From positions 1,612,001 through 1,676,000 of the forward strand of contig NZ_JBDFMO010000001.1 of NCBI RefSeq assembly GCF_047238305.1: a stretch of 64,000 nucleotides of DNA, given 5' to 3'. Source of the stretch: Ferdinandcohnia sp047238305. GTDB lineage: Bacteria; Bacillota; Bacilli; Bacillales; Bacillaceae_L. The position numbers and the translations under genes were made by a program. This document shows, one piece after another, positions 17,947 to 27,349 of the stretch (positions are counted from its first letter, which is position 1; each line of letters starts with the position of its first letter). The notes under the pieces are model-generated. The model had not been told where the DNA came from and did no database searches. It saw nothing but the letters and a program-made list of their open reading frames with translations.

Positions 17947-19489
17947 ATCCATTATCGGTTTCTTCGTTTATTTACTGTTATTCACTAGCGCAGCTATTTT
18001 TTCACTTATTGGCTATGTAAGTGAGAAGTTTGCCGATCAAGGCATCGAGGAAATGTTATTTTATCTAACAAGTGGTACGGAAGGCACTTCAAGTGATGTA
18101 TATATATCAGCCATTCGTGGAAGTTTACTTTCGTTTTTTATTACTTTTATCATAGTTTGTATTCCCTTAATAACATCGAAAAGAAGGAAAAATATGGGTG
18201 AGGTGAGGATGGGTAAAAGAGAGTTTTCTTTCCGAATTTTTCCTAATACTTATAAGTTTAAATTCCCATATGCCTTGGTTGTTTTATTCATATCTTTGAT
18301 CACTAGTTATCATATGCTAGGAGTACATGATTATATAAAAAGTTTAACTAACTACTCTACATTTATTGATGATCACTATGTTGGTGGAAATGATGTATCA
18401 ATCACTTTTCCTGAAGTAAAAAGAAACCTCATTATTTTATTTTTAGAGTCTATGGAAAACTCAATGATTGATAAAGAAAATGGCGGCGGCTGGAATTATA
18501 CAGTAATTCCTGAACTAGAAAAAATAGCCATTGATCATTTGAATTTTTCTAATACAGATAAAATTGGCGGCCCTTACTCAATCATTGGTACTACATGGAC
18601 TGTAGGTGGAATGGTTGGAACAACAGCGGGAATCCCTTTAAAGATCCCAGTAAATGGGAATGAGTATACCTCTTCTACAAACTTTTTGGCAGGTGCCTAT
18701 ACCCTTGGGGATGTTTTGGAAAAGGAGGGCTATAAACAGATGCTCATGTTCGGATCAGATGCGAGCTTCGGAGGACGTGACAATTATTATACCAGTCATG
18801 GTAACTATGAAATATTTGATGTAAATACCGCTATTGAACAAAGGAAAATGCTAGTAAGTGAGAAGGTTTGGTGGGGATTTGATGATACTCTTCTGTTTGA
18901 ATGGGCGAAAGAGGAAATTAAATCATTAGCAAACGGAAACGAACCTTTCAGTATGACGCTTTTAACCGCTAACACACATTTTCCGGATGGATATTTGGAA
19001 AGTAGAGCGGATGAGGAGTATGATACCCAGTATGAAAATGTACATGCGTACTCATCAAAACAAGTAGATGACTTTGTGAACTGGTTGCAACAACAGAATT
19101 TTTATGAGGACACCACACTTGTGATTTTGGGTGATCACCTTAGCATGCAGCCTGGTGATTTTTTCAAAAACCACATCTATGAGGGGTATGAACGAACTAT
19201 TTATAATGCAATTATTAATCCTGCTGCTGAGCCTGTTGATTCAAAGAATAGAATTTTTACATCTTTAGACATGTATCCAACTATTTTGGGTAGTATAGGA
19301 GTAGAAATTGAGGGAGATCGTTTAGGATTAGGGACAAACCTCTTTTCAGATCGAAAAACGTTAGTAGAAGAATTTGGATTACAATATGTAAATGATGAGT
19401 TAGGTAAGAATTCAAGATTTTACAACCAAACTATTTTACAGAATGATTATTATGAATTACTGAAAAAAGCAAAAGAGAACGAAAAATAA
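17927..19489 (+). CDS. LtaS-like phosphoglycerol transferase, sulfatase superfamily
   Basis: This membrane protein of about 520 residues has three or four N-terminal helices and then an extracellular sulfatase-fold domain. Metal-site and catalytic elements are FLESMENS, the Thr-containing GTTWTVGGMVGTT (nucleophile region), HTHFPDG-like NTHFPDG and LGDHLSM. LtaS and MdoB/OpgB relatives transfer phosphoglycerol units to lipid or glucan acceptors outside the membrane. It has fewer membrane segments than classic LtaS and resembles the MdoB-like branch, so the substrate is open. ATG 17927 lies nine bases after TTAGGG and is preferred over the TTG at 17918. A hairpin terminator follows. Confidence 0.8.
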   Translation: MEKKLTKSIIGFFVYLLLFTSAAIFSLIGYVSEKFADQGIEEMLFYLTSGTEGTSSDVYISAIRGSLLSFFITFIIVCIPLITSKRRKNMGEVRMGKREFSFRIFPNTYKFKFPYALVVLFISLITSYHMLGVHDYIKSLTNYSTFIDDHYVGGNDVSITFPEVKRNLIILFLESMENSMIDKENGGGWNYTVIPELEKIAIDHLNFSNTDKIGGPYSIIGTTWTVGGMVGTTAGIPLKIPVNGNEYTSSTNFLAGAYTLGDVLEKEGYKQMLMFGSDASFGGRDNYYTSHGNYEIFDVNTAIEQRKMLVSEKVWWGFDDTLLFEWAKEEIKSLANGNEPFSMTLLTANTHFPDGYLESRADEEYDTQYENVHAYSSKQVDDFVNWLQQQNFYEDTTLVILGDHLSMQPGDFFKNHIYEGYERTIYNAIINPAAEPVDSKNRIFTSLDMYPTILGSIGVEIEGDRLGLGTNLFSDRKTLVEEFGLQYVNDELGKNSRFYNQTILQNDYYELLKKAKENEK

Positions 19490-19510
19490 CGATATTTATT
19501 AATAAATGGA

Positions 19511-19556
19511 AAGGAGCCGGTAATGACTTGTTTAAAGTATATCACCGGCTCTTTAT
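19511..19556 (+). terminator. Hairpin terminator after the LtaS-like gene
   Basis: AGGAGCCGGT and ACCGGCTCTT pair across a 22-base loop and are followed by TATTT. The stem is GC-rich; the U-tract is short, so termination may be incomplete. Confidence 0.6.
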
Positions 19557-19587
19557 TTAAATTGAGCTGTGGAGGTTAGGTAGGTAT

Positions 19588-19689
19588 ATGGTAAAAGAAA
19601 AAAGTATTTTCCTTAGGGTCTTTAGAATCGTTAAACTTGGATTTTTATTTATAGTGGAGTTGATTTCATACAAATTAAAGAAAAATTAA
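19588..19689 (+). CDS. Possible 33-residue membrane peptide
   Basis: An ATG at 19588 opens a 33-codon frame after GGAGG (12 bases upstream) and TAGG. The peptide has a basic N-terminus (MVKEKSIFLRVFR), a hydrophobic centre (GFLFIVELIS) and a basic end (YKLKKN), the usual shape of a small single-pass membrane peptide. It sits between two terminators, so it would need its own promoter, and none is obvious. It could be chance. Confidence 0.3.
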   Translation: MVKEKSIFLRVFRIVKLGFLFIVELISYKLKKN

Positions 19690-19697
19690 TGAGGAAA

Positions 19698-19721
19698 TAA
19701 AAAAAGACTCAAGAATGAGTC
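19698..19721 (-). terminator. Terminator of the LCP gene (reverse strand)
   Basis: GACTCA and TGAGTC form a short stem around AGAA. On the reverse strand the hairpin is followed by TTTTTTT. It lies 14 bases after the LCP stop codon. Confidence 0.75.
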
Positions 19722-19734
19722 CTTGTGTGATGAA

Positions 19735-20724
19735 TTATCTAAGAGAAGCTTTTGAAGGATCCACTTCATCATGTGGTAATTCTAAATGTGTTCTTAAATC
19801 ATCGGATAGATTTTGTCTAGTCTCATCAGAAACTAAGAAATACCATCCACCGTCATTCAAGATTTCGCCTTCACCTTCAATCTCCATTTTATCTAATTGT
19901 TTAGCAGCATCCTTATATTTCAATTGAATATCAATCATATCATCCAATGTAAAGTTTGTTTTGATATTTTTTTCAAGTGCTTTTAGAATATCGCCATAAT
20001 TAGCTAATGATGATAATGAAACTCCCTTATCAATTACTTTAGAAATTACCTCACGTTGTCTTTCTTGACGACCGAAATCTCCTCTAGGGTCTTCCTTCCT
20101 CATTCTTGCATATGCTAGGGCTTCTTCGCCATTTAAATGGTGTTGGCCTTCTTCTAAATAGACACCATCTAACTCAAAAGAACGCTCATTATATACATCA
20201 ATTCCTCCGACAGCATCAACAATATCCTGAAACCCTTCCATGCTTACCTGTACATAGTAGTCAATGGGTACATTTAAGAAATGTTCGACTGTGTCAATTG
20301 ACATTTCAATACCGCCATTATATGCGTGGTTGATTTTACTTATCCAGTTATTGTCAGGGTCATCATTATCAATGAGTTCTGCACGAGTATCACGTGGTAT
20401 ACTTAGAATTTTTGTTGACCCAAGTTTTGGATTGATGGTTAGAACGAGCATGGAGTCTGTTCGACCTCTATCGTCCTCTCTTTCGTCTACGCCTACCAAT
20501 AAAATAGAAAGAGGATCTTGATTAGCAAATTGAGCTTGGACCTCACGTTTTTCTGAAACGACACGGTCTAATGGGTTATGCATTTTATCGACAGCATTTG
20601 CCACATCGTTATACACCATATAAGTATAGGTACCTGCTCCAATTATTAATAGTAAAAAAACGAATAAAAACAATCGAAGTTTTCTGCGTTTACGTTTCAC
20701 TTTTCTTTTTACTCTAGTATTCAT
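19735..20724 (-). CDS. LytR-CpsA-Psr (LCP) family wall-polymer ligase
   Basis: This 329-residue protein has a basic cytoplasmic start (KRKVKRKRRK), one membrane helix (LFLFVFLLLIIGAGTYTYMV) and an extracellular LCP domain. Family motifs are LLVGVDEREDDRGRTDSM with the catalytic Asp/Arg residues, SIPRDTRAEL, KINHAYNGG and ALAYARMRKEDPRGDFGRQ. LCP proteins attach teichoic acids or capsule to peptidoglycan from the undecaprenyl-linked precursor. It points away from the polysaccharide cluster at 21-28 kb, with a 293-base shared upstream region, and is a good candidate for the ligase that anchors that product. Confidence 0.93.
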   Translation of the reverse strand: MNTRVKRKVKRKRRKLRLFLFVFLLLIIGAGTYTYMVYNDVANAVDKMHNPLDRVVSEKREVQAQFANQDPLSILLVGVDEREDDRGRTDSMLVLTINPKLGSTKILSIPRDTRAELIDNDDPDNNWISKINHAYNGGIEMSIDTVEHFLNVPIDYYVQVSMEGFQDIVDAVGGIDVYNERSFELDGVYLEEGQHHLNGEEALAYARMRKEDPRGDFGRQERQREVISKVIDKGVSLSSLANYGDILKALEKNIKTNFTLDDMIDIQLKYKDAAKQLDKMEIEGEGEILNDGGWYFLVSDETRQNLSDDLRTHLELPHDEVDPSKASLR

Positions 20725-20930
20725 ATTGTAAATCCCTTTCTATCTTAAAAAAGATTTATCTAGCCTACAGAAAATTATATCTTTGAATCGACAAAAATTG
20801 CAACCAATATCATTAAATCTATTTTTGTTAAATTGTGTAACCTTTCATAAATCATGGGATAAAGATAAAGAATATATTTAAATTGAATAATAATATGATT
20901 CTACAGTCTCTACAAAATTCAACAATTAGA

Positions 20931-20939
20931 TGCTATAAT
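20931..20939 (+). promoter_or_regulatory. Candidate extended -10 promoter for the second polysaccharide cluster
   Basis: TGCTATAAT is a TGn-extended -10 box about 80 bases before the first glycosyltransferase. A weak TACAAA occupies the -35 position. The rest of the 293-base divergent region is AT-rich with no further clear element. Confidence 0.5.
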
Positions 20940-21017
20940 AAACTTTTGTAATCAAACAAAAAACTTTCTTGGTTAAATGTATGTAATAAATCGCCAAGTA
21001 TGAAAGAGTGTGAAACA

Positions 21018-21803
21018 ATGACTTCTGCTAAGGTTGCTATAAGTATTGTTACTTACAACAGTAAACATATCTTTAAAGTTCTCGAAAATATTAAAGAAGA
21101 AATTGGTCATGATGATCGATTTCGTGTCGTTATTTTTGATAATAACTCAAATGAGGAATATAAAGAAAAACTAAAAGAATATACTAATTTTGCGGATATT
21201 ACCTTTTTTAAAGAAAACAAAGGTTTTGGATTTGGTCATAACTATAATTTATTACAAGCGAATGAGCCCTATTTCCTTGTTTTTAATCCAGATATCATCT
21301 TGAAAAAGGATGATTTATTAAAAATGTTTGCAAAATTAGAAAACGACCCAACAATTTCATTGTTAGTTCCTAAAGTGCTGAACTCTGACGGTACTACTCA
21401 GCATTTAATTAGAAACCGTGTTAGTGTATTTGATTATGCGTTACGATTTATTCCTTTTGCGTTCGTTAAGAAGATGTTTGCAAAGCGTCTTTCTACATAT
21501 GAATGTAGAGATCTCCCAGATGATCGAGATGTGGACATAAGGATAGGGTCTGGATGTTTTATGTTCCTAAGGGCAACTGATTATATAGAAATTAATGGCT
21601 TTGATGATCGTTATTTTATGTATTTTGAGGATTATGATTTATGTTTGGAACTAGGTAAGCGCCATAAGAGAGTCGTATATACTCCATTCTCAAAAGTGAT
21701 TCATTTTTATGAAAGAGGATCTCATAAAAACTCAAAACTATTTAAGATATTTATGAACTCAATGGTCAAGTTTTTTAACAAATGGGGCTGGCGATTATAT
21801 TAA
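21018..21803 (+). CDS. Family 2 glycosyltransferase, rhamnosyltransferase-like
   Basis: This roughly 261-residue GT2 enzyme shows VAISIVTYNSKH at the start, VVIFDNNSNEEY, the metal-binding FNPDI and RIGSGCFMFLRATDY followed by FMYFEDYDLCLE, the typical WbbL/RfbF rhamnosyltransferase layout. With the complete dTDP-rhamnose operon in the same cluster, rhamnose transfer is the favoured role. The frame opens at ATG 21000, but the internal ATG at 21018 places the fold directly at the N-terminus; both have mediocre ribosome sites. Confidence 0.85.
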   Translation: MTSAKVAISIVTYNSKHIFKVLENIKEEIGHDDRFRVVIFDNNSNEEYKEKLKEYTNFADITFFKENKGFGFGHNYNLLQANEPYFLVFNPDIILKKDDLLKMFAKLENDPTISLLVPKVLNSDGTTQHLIRNRVSVFDYALRFIPFAFVKKMFAKRLSTYECRDLPDDRDVDIRIGSGCFMFLRATDYIEINGFDDRYFMYFEDYDLCLELGKRHKRVVYTPFSKVIHFYERGSHKNSKLFKIFMNSMVKFFNKWGWRLY

Positions 21804-21862
21804 TCATCCCTAAACGCACCAAAATAATTTTTTTAAAAAAACATCGGGGGAGAATATAGTGT

Positions 21863-23215
21863 ATGAATAAATTTGAGAAAATACTGCTTACTATTTTCTT
21901 TATTGAGTTATTTGTTGGAGGTGGCGGAAGACTAATTGATTTTGGAATCCTCTCCATTAGGCAAGTTTTATTCATTCTTGTTATTGGTGTGTTCTTTGTT
22001 CGGATTATCCGAGAAAATGCCTACCTAAACAAAGATATCAATACATTAGTCCGATTTAATCCAGTATCAATAGGTATTTATTTATTGCTAGCTTCATTTG
22101 TTGCAAGTGCTGGAATAGGTTACATAAATGGGCATTCGTTGTCATTAATAATTACGGATTTCTTTCGGGTAGTGTTTTTTGTCGTTTATTTTCCATTAGC
22201 TTATTACATTGCCGATACTAGGTTTTCTAAGCAGCGAATTGTTACGATATTAAAATACTCTGCTTTAGCTGTTGCGATCTTTACAATTGTTGTTTCCTTA
22301 CTAGGGAAAACAATATTTAGCAGTAACTTCGCACCTTTTTATAACTTTATGAATTGGATTATGAACGATGATTTATTCTTTAGACCAAGTAATAGTGTGT
22401 TTTATAAGAGCCATTTATTTGTTGTCATTGCCTTAATTATTTCATTAAATGCCGTTCTTACAAAGAACTATTCTAAACTAGATATTGCAAATATTATCCT
22501 ATGCTCAATATCTGCAATATGGTCTGAAACAAGAGGATTTTTGCTTGCGTTTATGATTAGTATTTTGATGATTATTATTTTAGATACAAAAGTAATTGTA
22601 GATCCAATTAAAGGGTTTGTATCTAAATGTCAAAAGCTATTTGAAGAAAAACAATTCTTAGCTAAGTTTGTTATCCTGATATTTGTACTTGTGGCGACTC
22701 CATTCCTTTATAATCATATGACTTTGGAAAGATTCCAACAAGACGTGGCGACTCCAGCAGAACAAGACGAAAACAATGTCGCGAACGAAGCTGAAAATGA
22801 AGTTAATGATATAAGCGTAAATAAAAGAATAGAGTTTATTTTGGATTCAAAAACAATCTTTACTGATAATCCTACAAACCTAGTTCTTGGTACTGGATAT
22901 GGTAAGGAAATTGCAGGGAGAGTAACGGGGATTGAAATGAGTTTTCTTGATATATTGGTGGAACAAGGAATAATAGGGTTGTTGATCTGGTTTTTCCTAT
23001 TTTTCCTCGTTTATTACAACTATTATTATATTTTTAAGCGAGGTTATCAATTAACACCGACAGATATATCACTGATGGCAAGTTTTATGGGCTTATTATT
23101 GTTAACCAATATTAATCCATTTATAAATAATCCAATCGGAATAAGCTTTTTTGTGGTTCTTTTAATCATTTCTCAAAATAAAAAAGAACAATACTTAAAA
23201 GAGGTATCGAAATGA
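21863..23215 (+). CDS. O-antigen polymerase/ligase-like membrane protein
   Basis: This 450-residue protein has ten to twelve membrane segments and a hydrophilic outer loop around residues 285-355 that holds an acidic, asparagine-rich part (AEQDENNVANEAENEVND) followed by LGTGYGKEIAGR. The loop position and length match Wzy/WaaL-type polymerases and ligases. It is the second such protein in the window and probably polymerises the rhamnose-containing polymer. The stop overlaps the start of the next gene by four bases (ATGA), so the two are coupled. Confidence 0.72.
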   Translation: MNKFEKILLTIFFIELFVGGGGRLIDFGILSIRQVLFILVIGVFFVRIIRENAYLNKDINTLVRFNPVSIGIYLLLASFVASAGIGYINGHSLSLIITDFFRVVFFVVYFPLAYYIADTRFSKQRIVTILKYSALAVAIFTIVVSLLGKTIFSSNFAPFYNFMNWIMNDDLFFRPSNSVFYKSHLFVVIALIISLNAVLTKNYSKLDIANIILCSISAIWSETRGFLLAFMISILMIIILDTKVIVDPIKGFVSKCQKLFEEKQFLAKFVILIFVLVATPFLYNHMTLERFQQDVATPAEQDENNVANEAENEVNDISVNKRIEFILDSKTIFTDNPTNLVLGTGYGKEIAGRVTGIEMSFLDILVEQGIIGLLIWFFLFFLVYYNYYYIFKRGYQLTPTDISLMASFMGLLLLTNINPFINNPIGISFFVVLLIISQNKKEQYLKEVSK

Positions 23216-24036
23216 ATGTTTCGATTGTGATTGTGGTCTATAAACAGTTGATAGAAGAATGCAAAACATTTAAGACATTAATGAGTCACCGTGATAAATT
23301 GAAAAATGTGCAAATCACAATTTACGATAATAGCCCTGAAAAACAAGAGTTTAATGAGAAAGTGTATGAAGGGCTATCACTATCGTATATTCATGATTCG
23401 CGCAATCTGGGGATTTCAACAGCCTATAACTTTGCCTTTAATCGTGCAAAGGAAAGTGGTTGTGAATGGTTATTGTTATTTGACCATGACACAGAAATTA
23501 CTGATGAATATATAGAAAAGGTTATGAACATCAATAAGGTAGAAGAAGATATTGTTGCAGTTGTGCCAAAAATATACTCAAAAAACAAGCTGATTTCACC
23601 CGTTTTTAGCGATTCAGTACGTCCTTTACAGGTGGAACAGCCAAAAGAGGGGGTTCAGAATAAGCCCGTTATGGCTATAAATTCTGGGGCATTATTAAGA
23701 ATATCCTTCTTGACTGATATTGGTGGGTTCAATAAACAATTTCCATTGGATTATCTTGACCATTGGTTATTTTATATGGTTTATGCGAATGGATATAAGG
23801 TATTGCTGATTGATGAAAGTCTTGAACACGATTTATCTATTATGGATTATAGTAATATTTCTTTGGGAAGATATAGGAGCATTCTTGACTCAGAAATTCT
23901 TTTTTATAAAAACTATAAAACGGATTTGTTTCCGTCATATAAGAAACAACTTGTGAAACGATTGATAAAACAATTTCTAGTAGTAAGGAATAAGAAAATA
24001 GCCGCATATACACTAAGTCGACTCTTTTCGTTATAG
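23212..24036 (+). CDS. Family 2 glycosyltransferase
   Basis: This 274-residue enzyme opens with VSIVIVVYKQLIEECKT and carries ITIYDNSPEKQ, RNLGISTAYN, and the metal-binding LLFDHDTEI of GT2 proteins. INSGALLRISFL and YLDHWLFY follow at the acceptor side. DHD in place of the usual DDD is seen in rhamnosyltransferase-type members. It overlaps the polymerase gene by four bases. Confidence 0.85.
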   Translation: MNVSIVIVVYKQLIEECKTFKTLMSHRDKLKNVQITIYDNSPEKQEFNEKVYEGLSLSYIHDSRNLGISTAYNFAFNRAKESGCEWLLLFDHDTEITDEYIEKVMNINKVEEDIVAVVPKIYSKNKLISPVFSDSVRPLQVEQPKEGVQNKPVMAINSGALLRISFLTDIGGFNKQFPLDYLDHWLFYMVYANGYKVLLIDESLEHDLSIMDYSNISLGRYRSILDSEILFYKNYKTDLFPSYKKQLVKRLIKQFLVVRNKKIAAYTLSRLFSL

Positions 24037-24050
24037 AAGGTGCATGGAAA

Positions 24051-24758
24051 ATGAAAATATCTGTTTGTCTAGCGACCTATAATGGTATACAGTTTGTCAA
24101 GAAACAATTAGATTCAGTGCTTATCCAGCTACGTGATGATGATCAGGTTATTGTTGTGGATGATCGATCAAATGATGGTACGGTTCAGTACCTAAAGGAC
24201 ACATATGGAGACCAAATAGAGGTCTATGTGAATGAGCAAAACTTGGGACCCATTAAGAGTTTTGAAAAAGCTATTTCACTAGCAGCAAGGGATATTATTT
24301 TTCTTTGTGATCAGGATGATATCTGGCTAGAGCATAAAGTGGAGAAAGTATTGGCCGAATTTAAAGATCCAAATGTGATGCTTGCTGTTCACGATTCTAT
24401 TGTAGTTGATGGGGACGGTAACACAATTAATTCTTCTTGGAATGCTTATAATCAAAATAATGTAAGTCAAGGAATTATTGGAAATATTGTAAAGAACGCA
24501 TTTACAGGCTGTATGATGGCGTTTCGTAAGGAAATAAAAAACAAGATTCTACCCTTTCCAGATTCAATTGAAATGCATGACCAATGGATTGTACTGGTTT
24601 GTAAGTTGAATAAAGGAAAAGTGGCTTATATCAAAGAGCCCCTCATGCAATATGTACGCCACGGGAAAAATGTTACCGGGATGAAAAGACGAAGTCCTAT
24701 GGAACAGTTAAATGGGAGATTAGGGACAATTAAGGCTGTCTTAGGGTACCGTAAGTAA
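24051..24758 (+). CDS. Family 2 glycosyltransferase, RgpB-like
   Basis: This 235-residue enzyme has a complete GT2 core: ISVCLATYNGIQFVKKQL, VIVVDDRSNDGT, the metal motif FLCDQDDIW and TGCMMAFRKEI, followed by MHDQWIVLV. The DQDD pattern is typical of rhamnosyltransferases such as RgpB and EpsE-like proteins. It is short for the family but shows every core motif. The next gene, rmlA, follows after about 100 bases with no clear terminator. Confidence 0.87.
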   Translation: MKISVCLATYNGIQFVKKQLDSVLIQLRDDDQVIVVDDRSNDGTVQYLKDTYGDQIEVYVNEQNLGPIKSFEKAISLAARDIIFLCDQDDIWLEHKVEKVLAEFKDPNVMLAVHDSIVVDGDGNTINSSWNAYNQNNVSQGIIGNIVKNAFTGCMMAFRKEIKNKILPFPDSIEMHDQWIVLVCKLNKGKVAYIKEPLMQYVRHGKNVTGMKRRSPMEQLNGRLGTIKAVLGYRK

Positions 24759-24862
24759 GTTAAAAATGTTATATTTGATTTACAAATTGAAGTTATCTTG
24801 TTTTAATAGAACATTATTCATTATAATTGATAGGAACTATTTTTATTTAAGGAGTGGTCGGA

Positions 24863-25732
24863 ATGAAAGGCATAATATTAGCGGGTGGTAGTGGTACTAG
24901 ACTATACCCATTGACTAAGGTGGTTTCGAAGCAGTTATTACCTGTCTACGATAAACCCATGATTTATTATCCTCTTTCTGTTTTAATGTTAGCAGGAATT
25001 AAGGATATTTTGATAATCTCTACTCCACAGGATATTGGTAGATTTGAACAAATTTTGGGAGATGGCTCAGACCTTGGTATTTCTTTTACATATGCAGTTC
25101 AACCAGAACCAGGTGGTCTTGCACAAGCTTTTATCATAGGTGAAGAGTTTATCGGTGATGATAGTGTAGCTTTAGTATTGGGAGATAATATTTTTTACGG
25201 CCACGGTTTAACTGAATTGTTGAGAAAAGCAGCAGCACGAGAGAAGGGTGCAACCGTATTCGGCTATTATGTGAATGATCCTGAACGCTTCGGTGTAGTT
25301 GAGTTCGATGAAGGTGGAAAAGCAGTTTCAATTGAAGAAAAGCCAGAAATACCTAAGTCAAATTTTGCTGTTACTGGATTATATTTCTTTGACAACCGTG
25401 TTGTTAATATCGCGAAAAGTATTTCACCATCCGCTCGTGGAGAGCTAGAGATCACCGATGTTAACCAGACTTACCTTGAAATGGGTGAACTTAACGTTGA
25501 GTTGTTAGGTCGCGGTTATGCATGGCTTGATACAGGTACACATGAATCACTTTTAGAGGCTTCTCAATTTATAGAAACAGTAGAAAAACGACAAACCTTA
25601 AAAATTGCATGTATTGAAGAGATTGCTTATCGCATGGGCTACATTACAAAGGAAAAATTAATCGAACTTGCTGAACCACTTAAGAAAAATCAATATGGTC
25701 AGTATTTAATAAAAATTGCCAAACAAAGCTAA
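24863..25732 (+). CDS. rmlA: Glucose-1-phosphate thymidylyltransferase
   Basis: This 289-residue enzyme catalyses the first step of dTDP-rhamnose synthesis, dTTP plus glucose-1-phosphate to dTDP-glucose. The signature GGSGTRLYPLTKVVSKQLLP is at the N-terminus, followed by DKPMIYYPLS, VLGDNIFYG, VEFDEGGK, EEKPEIPKSN and GYAWLDTGTHESLLEA. ATG 24863 has AAGGAGTGG at a normal distance and is preferred over the GTG at 24854, which overlaps that site. It heads the rmlA-rmlC-rmlB-rmlD operon. Confidence 0.96.
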   Translation: MKGIILAGGSGTRLYPLTKVVSKQLLPVYDKPMIYYPLSVLMLAGIKDILIISTPQDIGRFEQILGDGSDLGISFTYAVQPEPGGLAQAFIIGEEFIGDDSVALVLGDNIFYGHGLTELLRKAAAREKGATVFGYYVNDPERFGVVEFDEGGKAVSIEEKPEIPKSNFAVTGLYFFDNRVVNIAKSISPSARGELEITDVNQTYLEMGELNVELLGRGYAWLDTGTHESLLEASQFIETVEKRQTLKIACIEEIAYRMGYITKEKLIELAEPLKKNQYGQYLIKIAKQS

Positions 25733-25756
25733 TAACCCCTTTTAGGAGGTATATAC

Positions 25757-26314
25757 ATGAATATAATTAAAACTAAGTTACCTGGAGTTTCTATCTTAGA
25801 GCCAAAGGTATTCGGTGATAACCGCGGCTATTTTATGGAAAGCTATAATAAAAGTGTTTACGAAAAACTAGGACTAACCTATGATTTTATCCAAGATAAT
25901 CAATCTTTATCTGCTCCAGTTGGAACTTTACGTGGACTTCACTTTCAATTAAATCCAAAAGCCCAAACCAAAGTGGTTCGTTGTATTACAGGTGCCATCT
26001 ATGATGTTGCAGTCGATATTCGTGAAGGTTCACCAACATACGGACAGTGGGTCGGTGTAATCTTAAGTGAACATAACAAACGTCAACTTGTTGTACCTAA
26101 AGGCTTTGCTCATGGTTTTTGTACAATTGTACCTGATACAACAGTTGCATATAAAGTGGATGAATACTATTCTCCAGAACATGATGGAGGAATCTTGTGG
26201 AATGATACAGATTTAGCGATTGATTGGCCAACAAACAATCCCATTCTTTCTGAAAAGGATACAAAGCATCCTACTTTAAAACAAGCAAAATTAAACTTTG
26301 TGTTTGAAAAATAG
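25757..26314 (+). CDS. rmlC: dTDP-4-dehydrorhamnose 3,5-epimerase
   Basis: This 185-residue cupin enzyme epimerises dTDP-4-keto-6-deoxyglucose at C3 and C5. Catalytic-region motifs are NRGYFMESY, GTLRGLHFQ with the catalytic His, KVVRCITGAIYDVAVD, VPKGFAHGF and YKVDEYYSPEHD with the active-site Tyr. The gene starts after GGAGG, 24 bases behind rmlA, and the next gene follows after 12 bases. A second RmlC-like gene is at 63332. Confidence 0.96.
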   Translation: MNIIKTKLPGVSILEPKVFGDNRGYFMESYNKSVYEKLGLTYDFIQDNQSLSAPVGTLRGLHFQLNPKAQTKVVRCITGAIYDVAVDIREGSPTYGQWVGVILSEHNKRQLVVPKGFAHGFCTIVPDTTVAYKVDEYYSPEHDGGILWNDTDLAIDWPTNNPILSEKDTKHPTLKQAKLNFVFEK

Positions 26315-26326
26315 GAGGATTTACAA

Positions 26327-27349
26327 ATGAAGATTTTAGTAACTGGTGGGGCAGGTTTTATCGGAAGTAACTTTGTCCGCTATATGGTCAATAAATATCC
26401 TAATTATCATGTTGTTAATTTAGATGTTCTAACGTATGCAGGTAATTTAGAAAACCTAAAAGATATTGAGGATAAACCAAATTATAGATTTGTAAAGGGT
26501 GATATCGCCGACCGAGATTTCATTAACAATCTTTTTGAAACTGAAAAATTTGATTATGTTTTGAACTTTGCTGCGGAGTCCCATGTGGACAGAAGTATTA
26601 CAAACCCGGATATATTTATTAAAACAAATATTCAAGGTACACAAATCCTTCTCGATGCTGCTAAGAGCATTAATGTAAAAAAATACTTACAGGTTTCAAC
26701 AGATGAGGTTTACGGGACATTAGGTGAAACAGGTTATTTTACAGAGGAAACACCTTTAGCGCCGAATAGCCCATATAGTGCAAGTAAAGCGGGAGCAGAC
26801 ATGCTTGTCCGTGCTTACCATGAGACGTTTGATTTACCTGTTAATATAACTCGTTGCTCAAACAATTATGGTCCATTCCACTTCCCAGAGAAGCTCATAC
26901 CATTAATGATTATTAATGCTTTACACGATAAAGAGCTACCTATATATGGAGATGGAAAAAATGTGCGTGACTGGTTACATGTAGAAGACCATTGCCAGGC
27001 AATCGATCTAGTTCTTCACAACGGTAAAAATGGTGAAGTATATAATGTTGGGGGTAATAATGAACGTACAAATGTTGAAATCGTTAAAACGATTTTAAAT
27101 CAATTAGATAAGCCAGAATCCCTTATTAAGTTCGTAAAGGATCGTCCAGGACATGATCGTCGTTATGCAATTGATGCTACAAAACTTCGTGATGAACTAG
27201 GCTGGAGGCCAAAATATACATTTGATACGGGAATTGAACAAACTATTGATTGGTATTTAAATAACCGTGAGTGGTGGGAAAATATTATCTCTGGTGAATA
27301 TCAGGAGTATTTTAAATCACAGTACGGTGACCGATTAGAGGTAGAGTAA
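26327..27349 (+). CDS. rmlB: dTDP-glucose 4,6-dehydratase
   Basis: This 340-residue extended short-chain dehydrogenase makes dTDP-4-keto-6-deoxyglucose. It has the NAD motif VTGGAGFIGSNFVRY, the TDE catalytic trio in QVSTDEVYG, the YSASKAGAD active-site Tyr/Lys pair and RCSNNYGPFHFPEKLIP. The C-terminal part closely matches the truncated gene at the window start. Its stop codon overlaps the rmlD start (TAATG). Confidence 0.96.
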   Translation: MKILVTGGAGFIGSNFVRYMVNKYPNYHVVNLDVLTYAGNLENLKDIEDKPNYRFVKGDIADRDFINNLFETEKFDYVLNFAAESHVDRSITNPDIFIKTNIQGTQILLDAAKSINVKKYLQVSTDEVYGTLGETGYFTEETPLAPNSPYSASKAGADMLVRAYHETFDLPVNITRCSNNYGPFHFPEKLIPLMIINALHDKELPIYGDGKNVRDWLHVEDHCQAIDLVLHNGKNGEVYNVGGNNERTNVEIVKTILNQLDKPESLIKFVKDRPGHDRRYAIDATKLRDELGWRPKYTFDTGIEQTIDWYLNNREWWENIISGEYQEYFKSQYGDRLEVE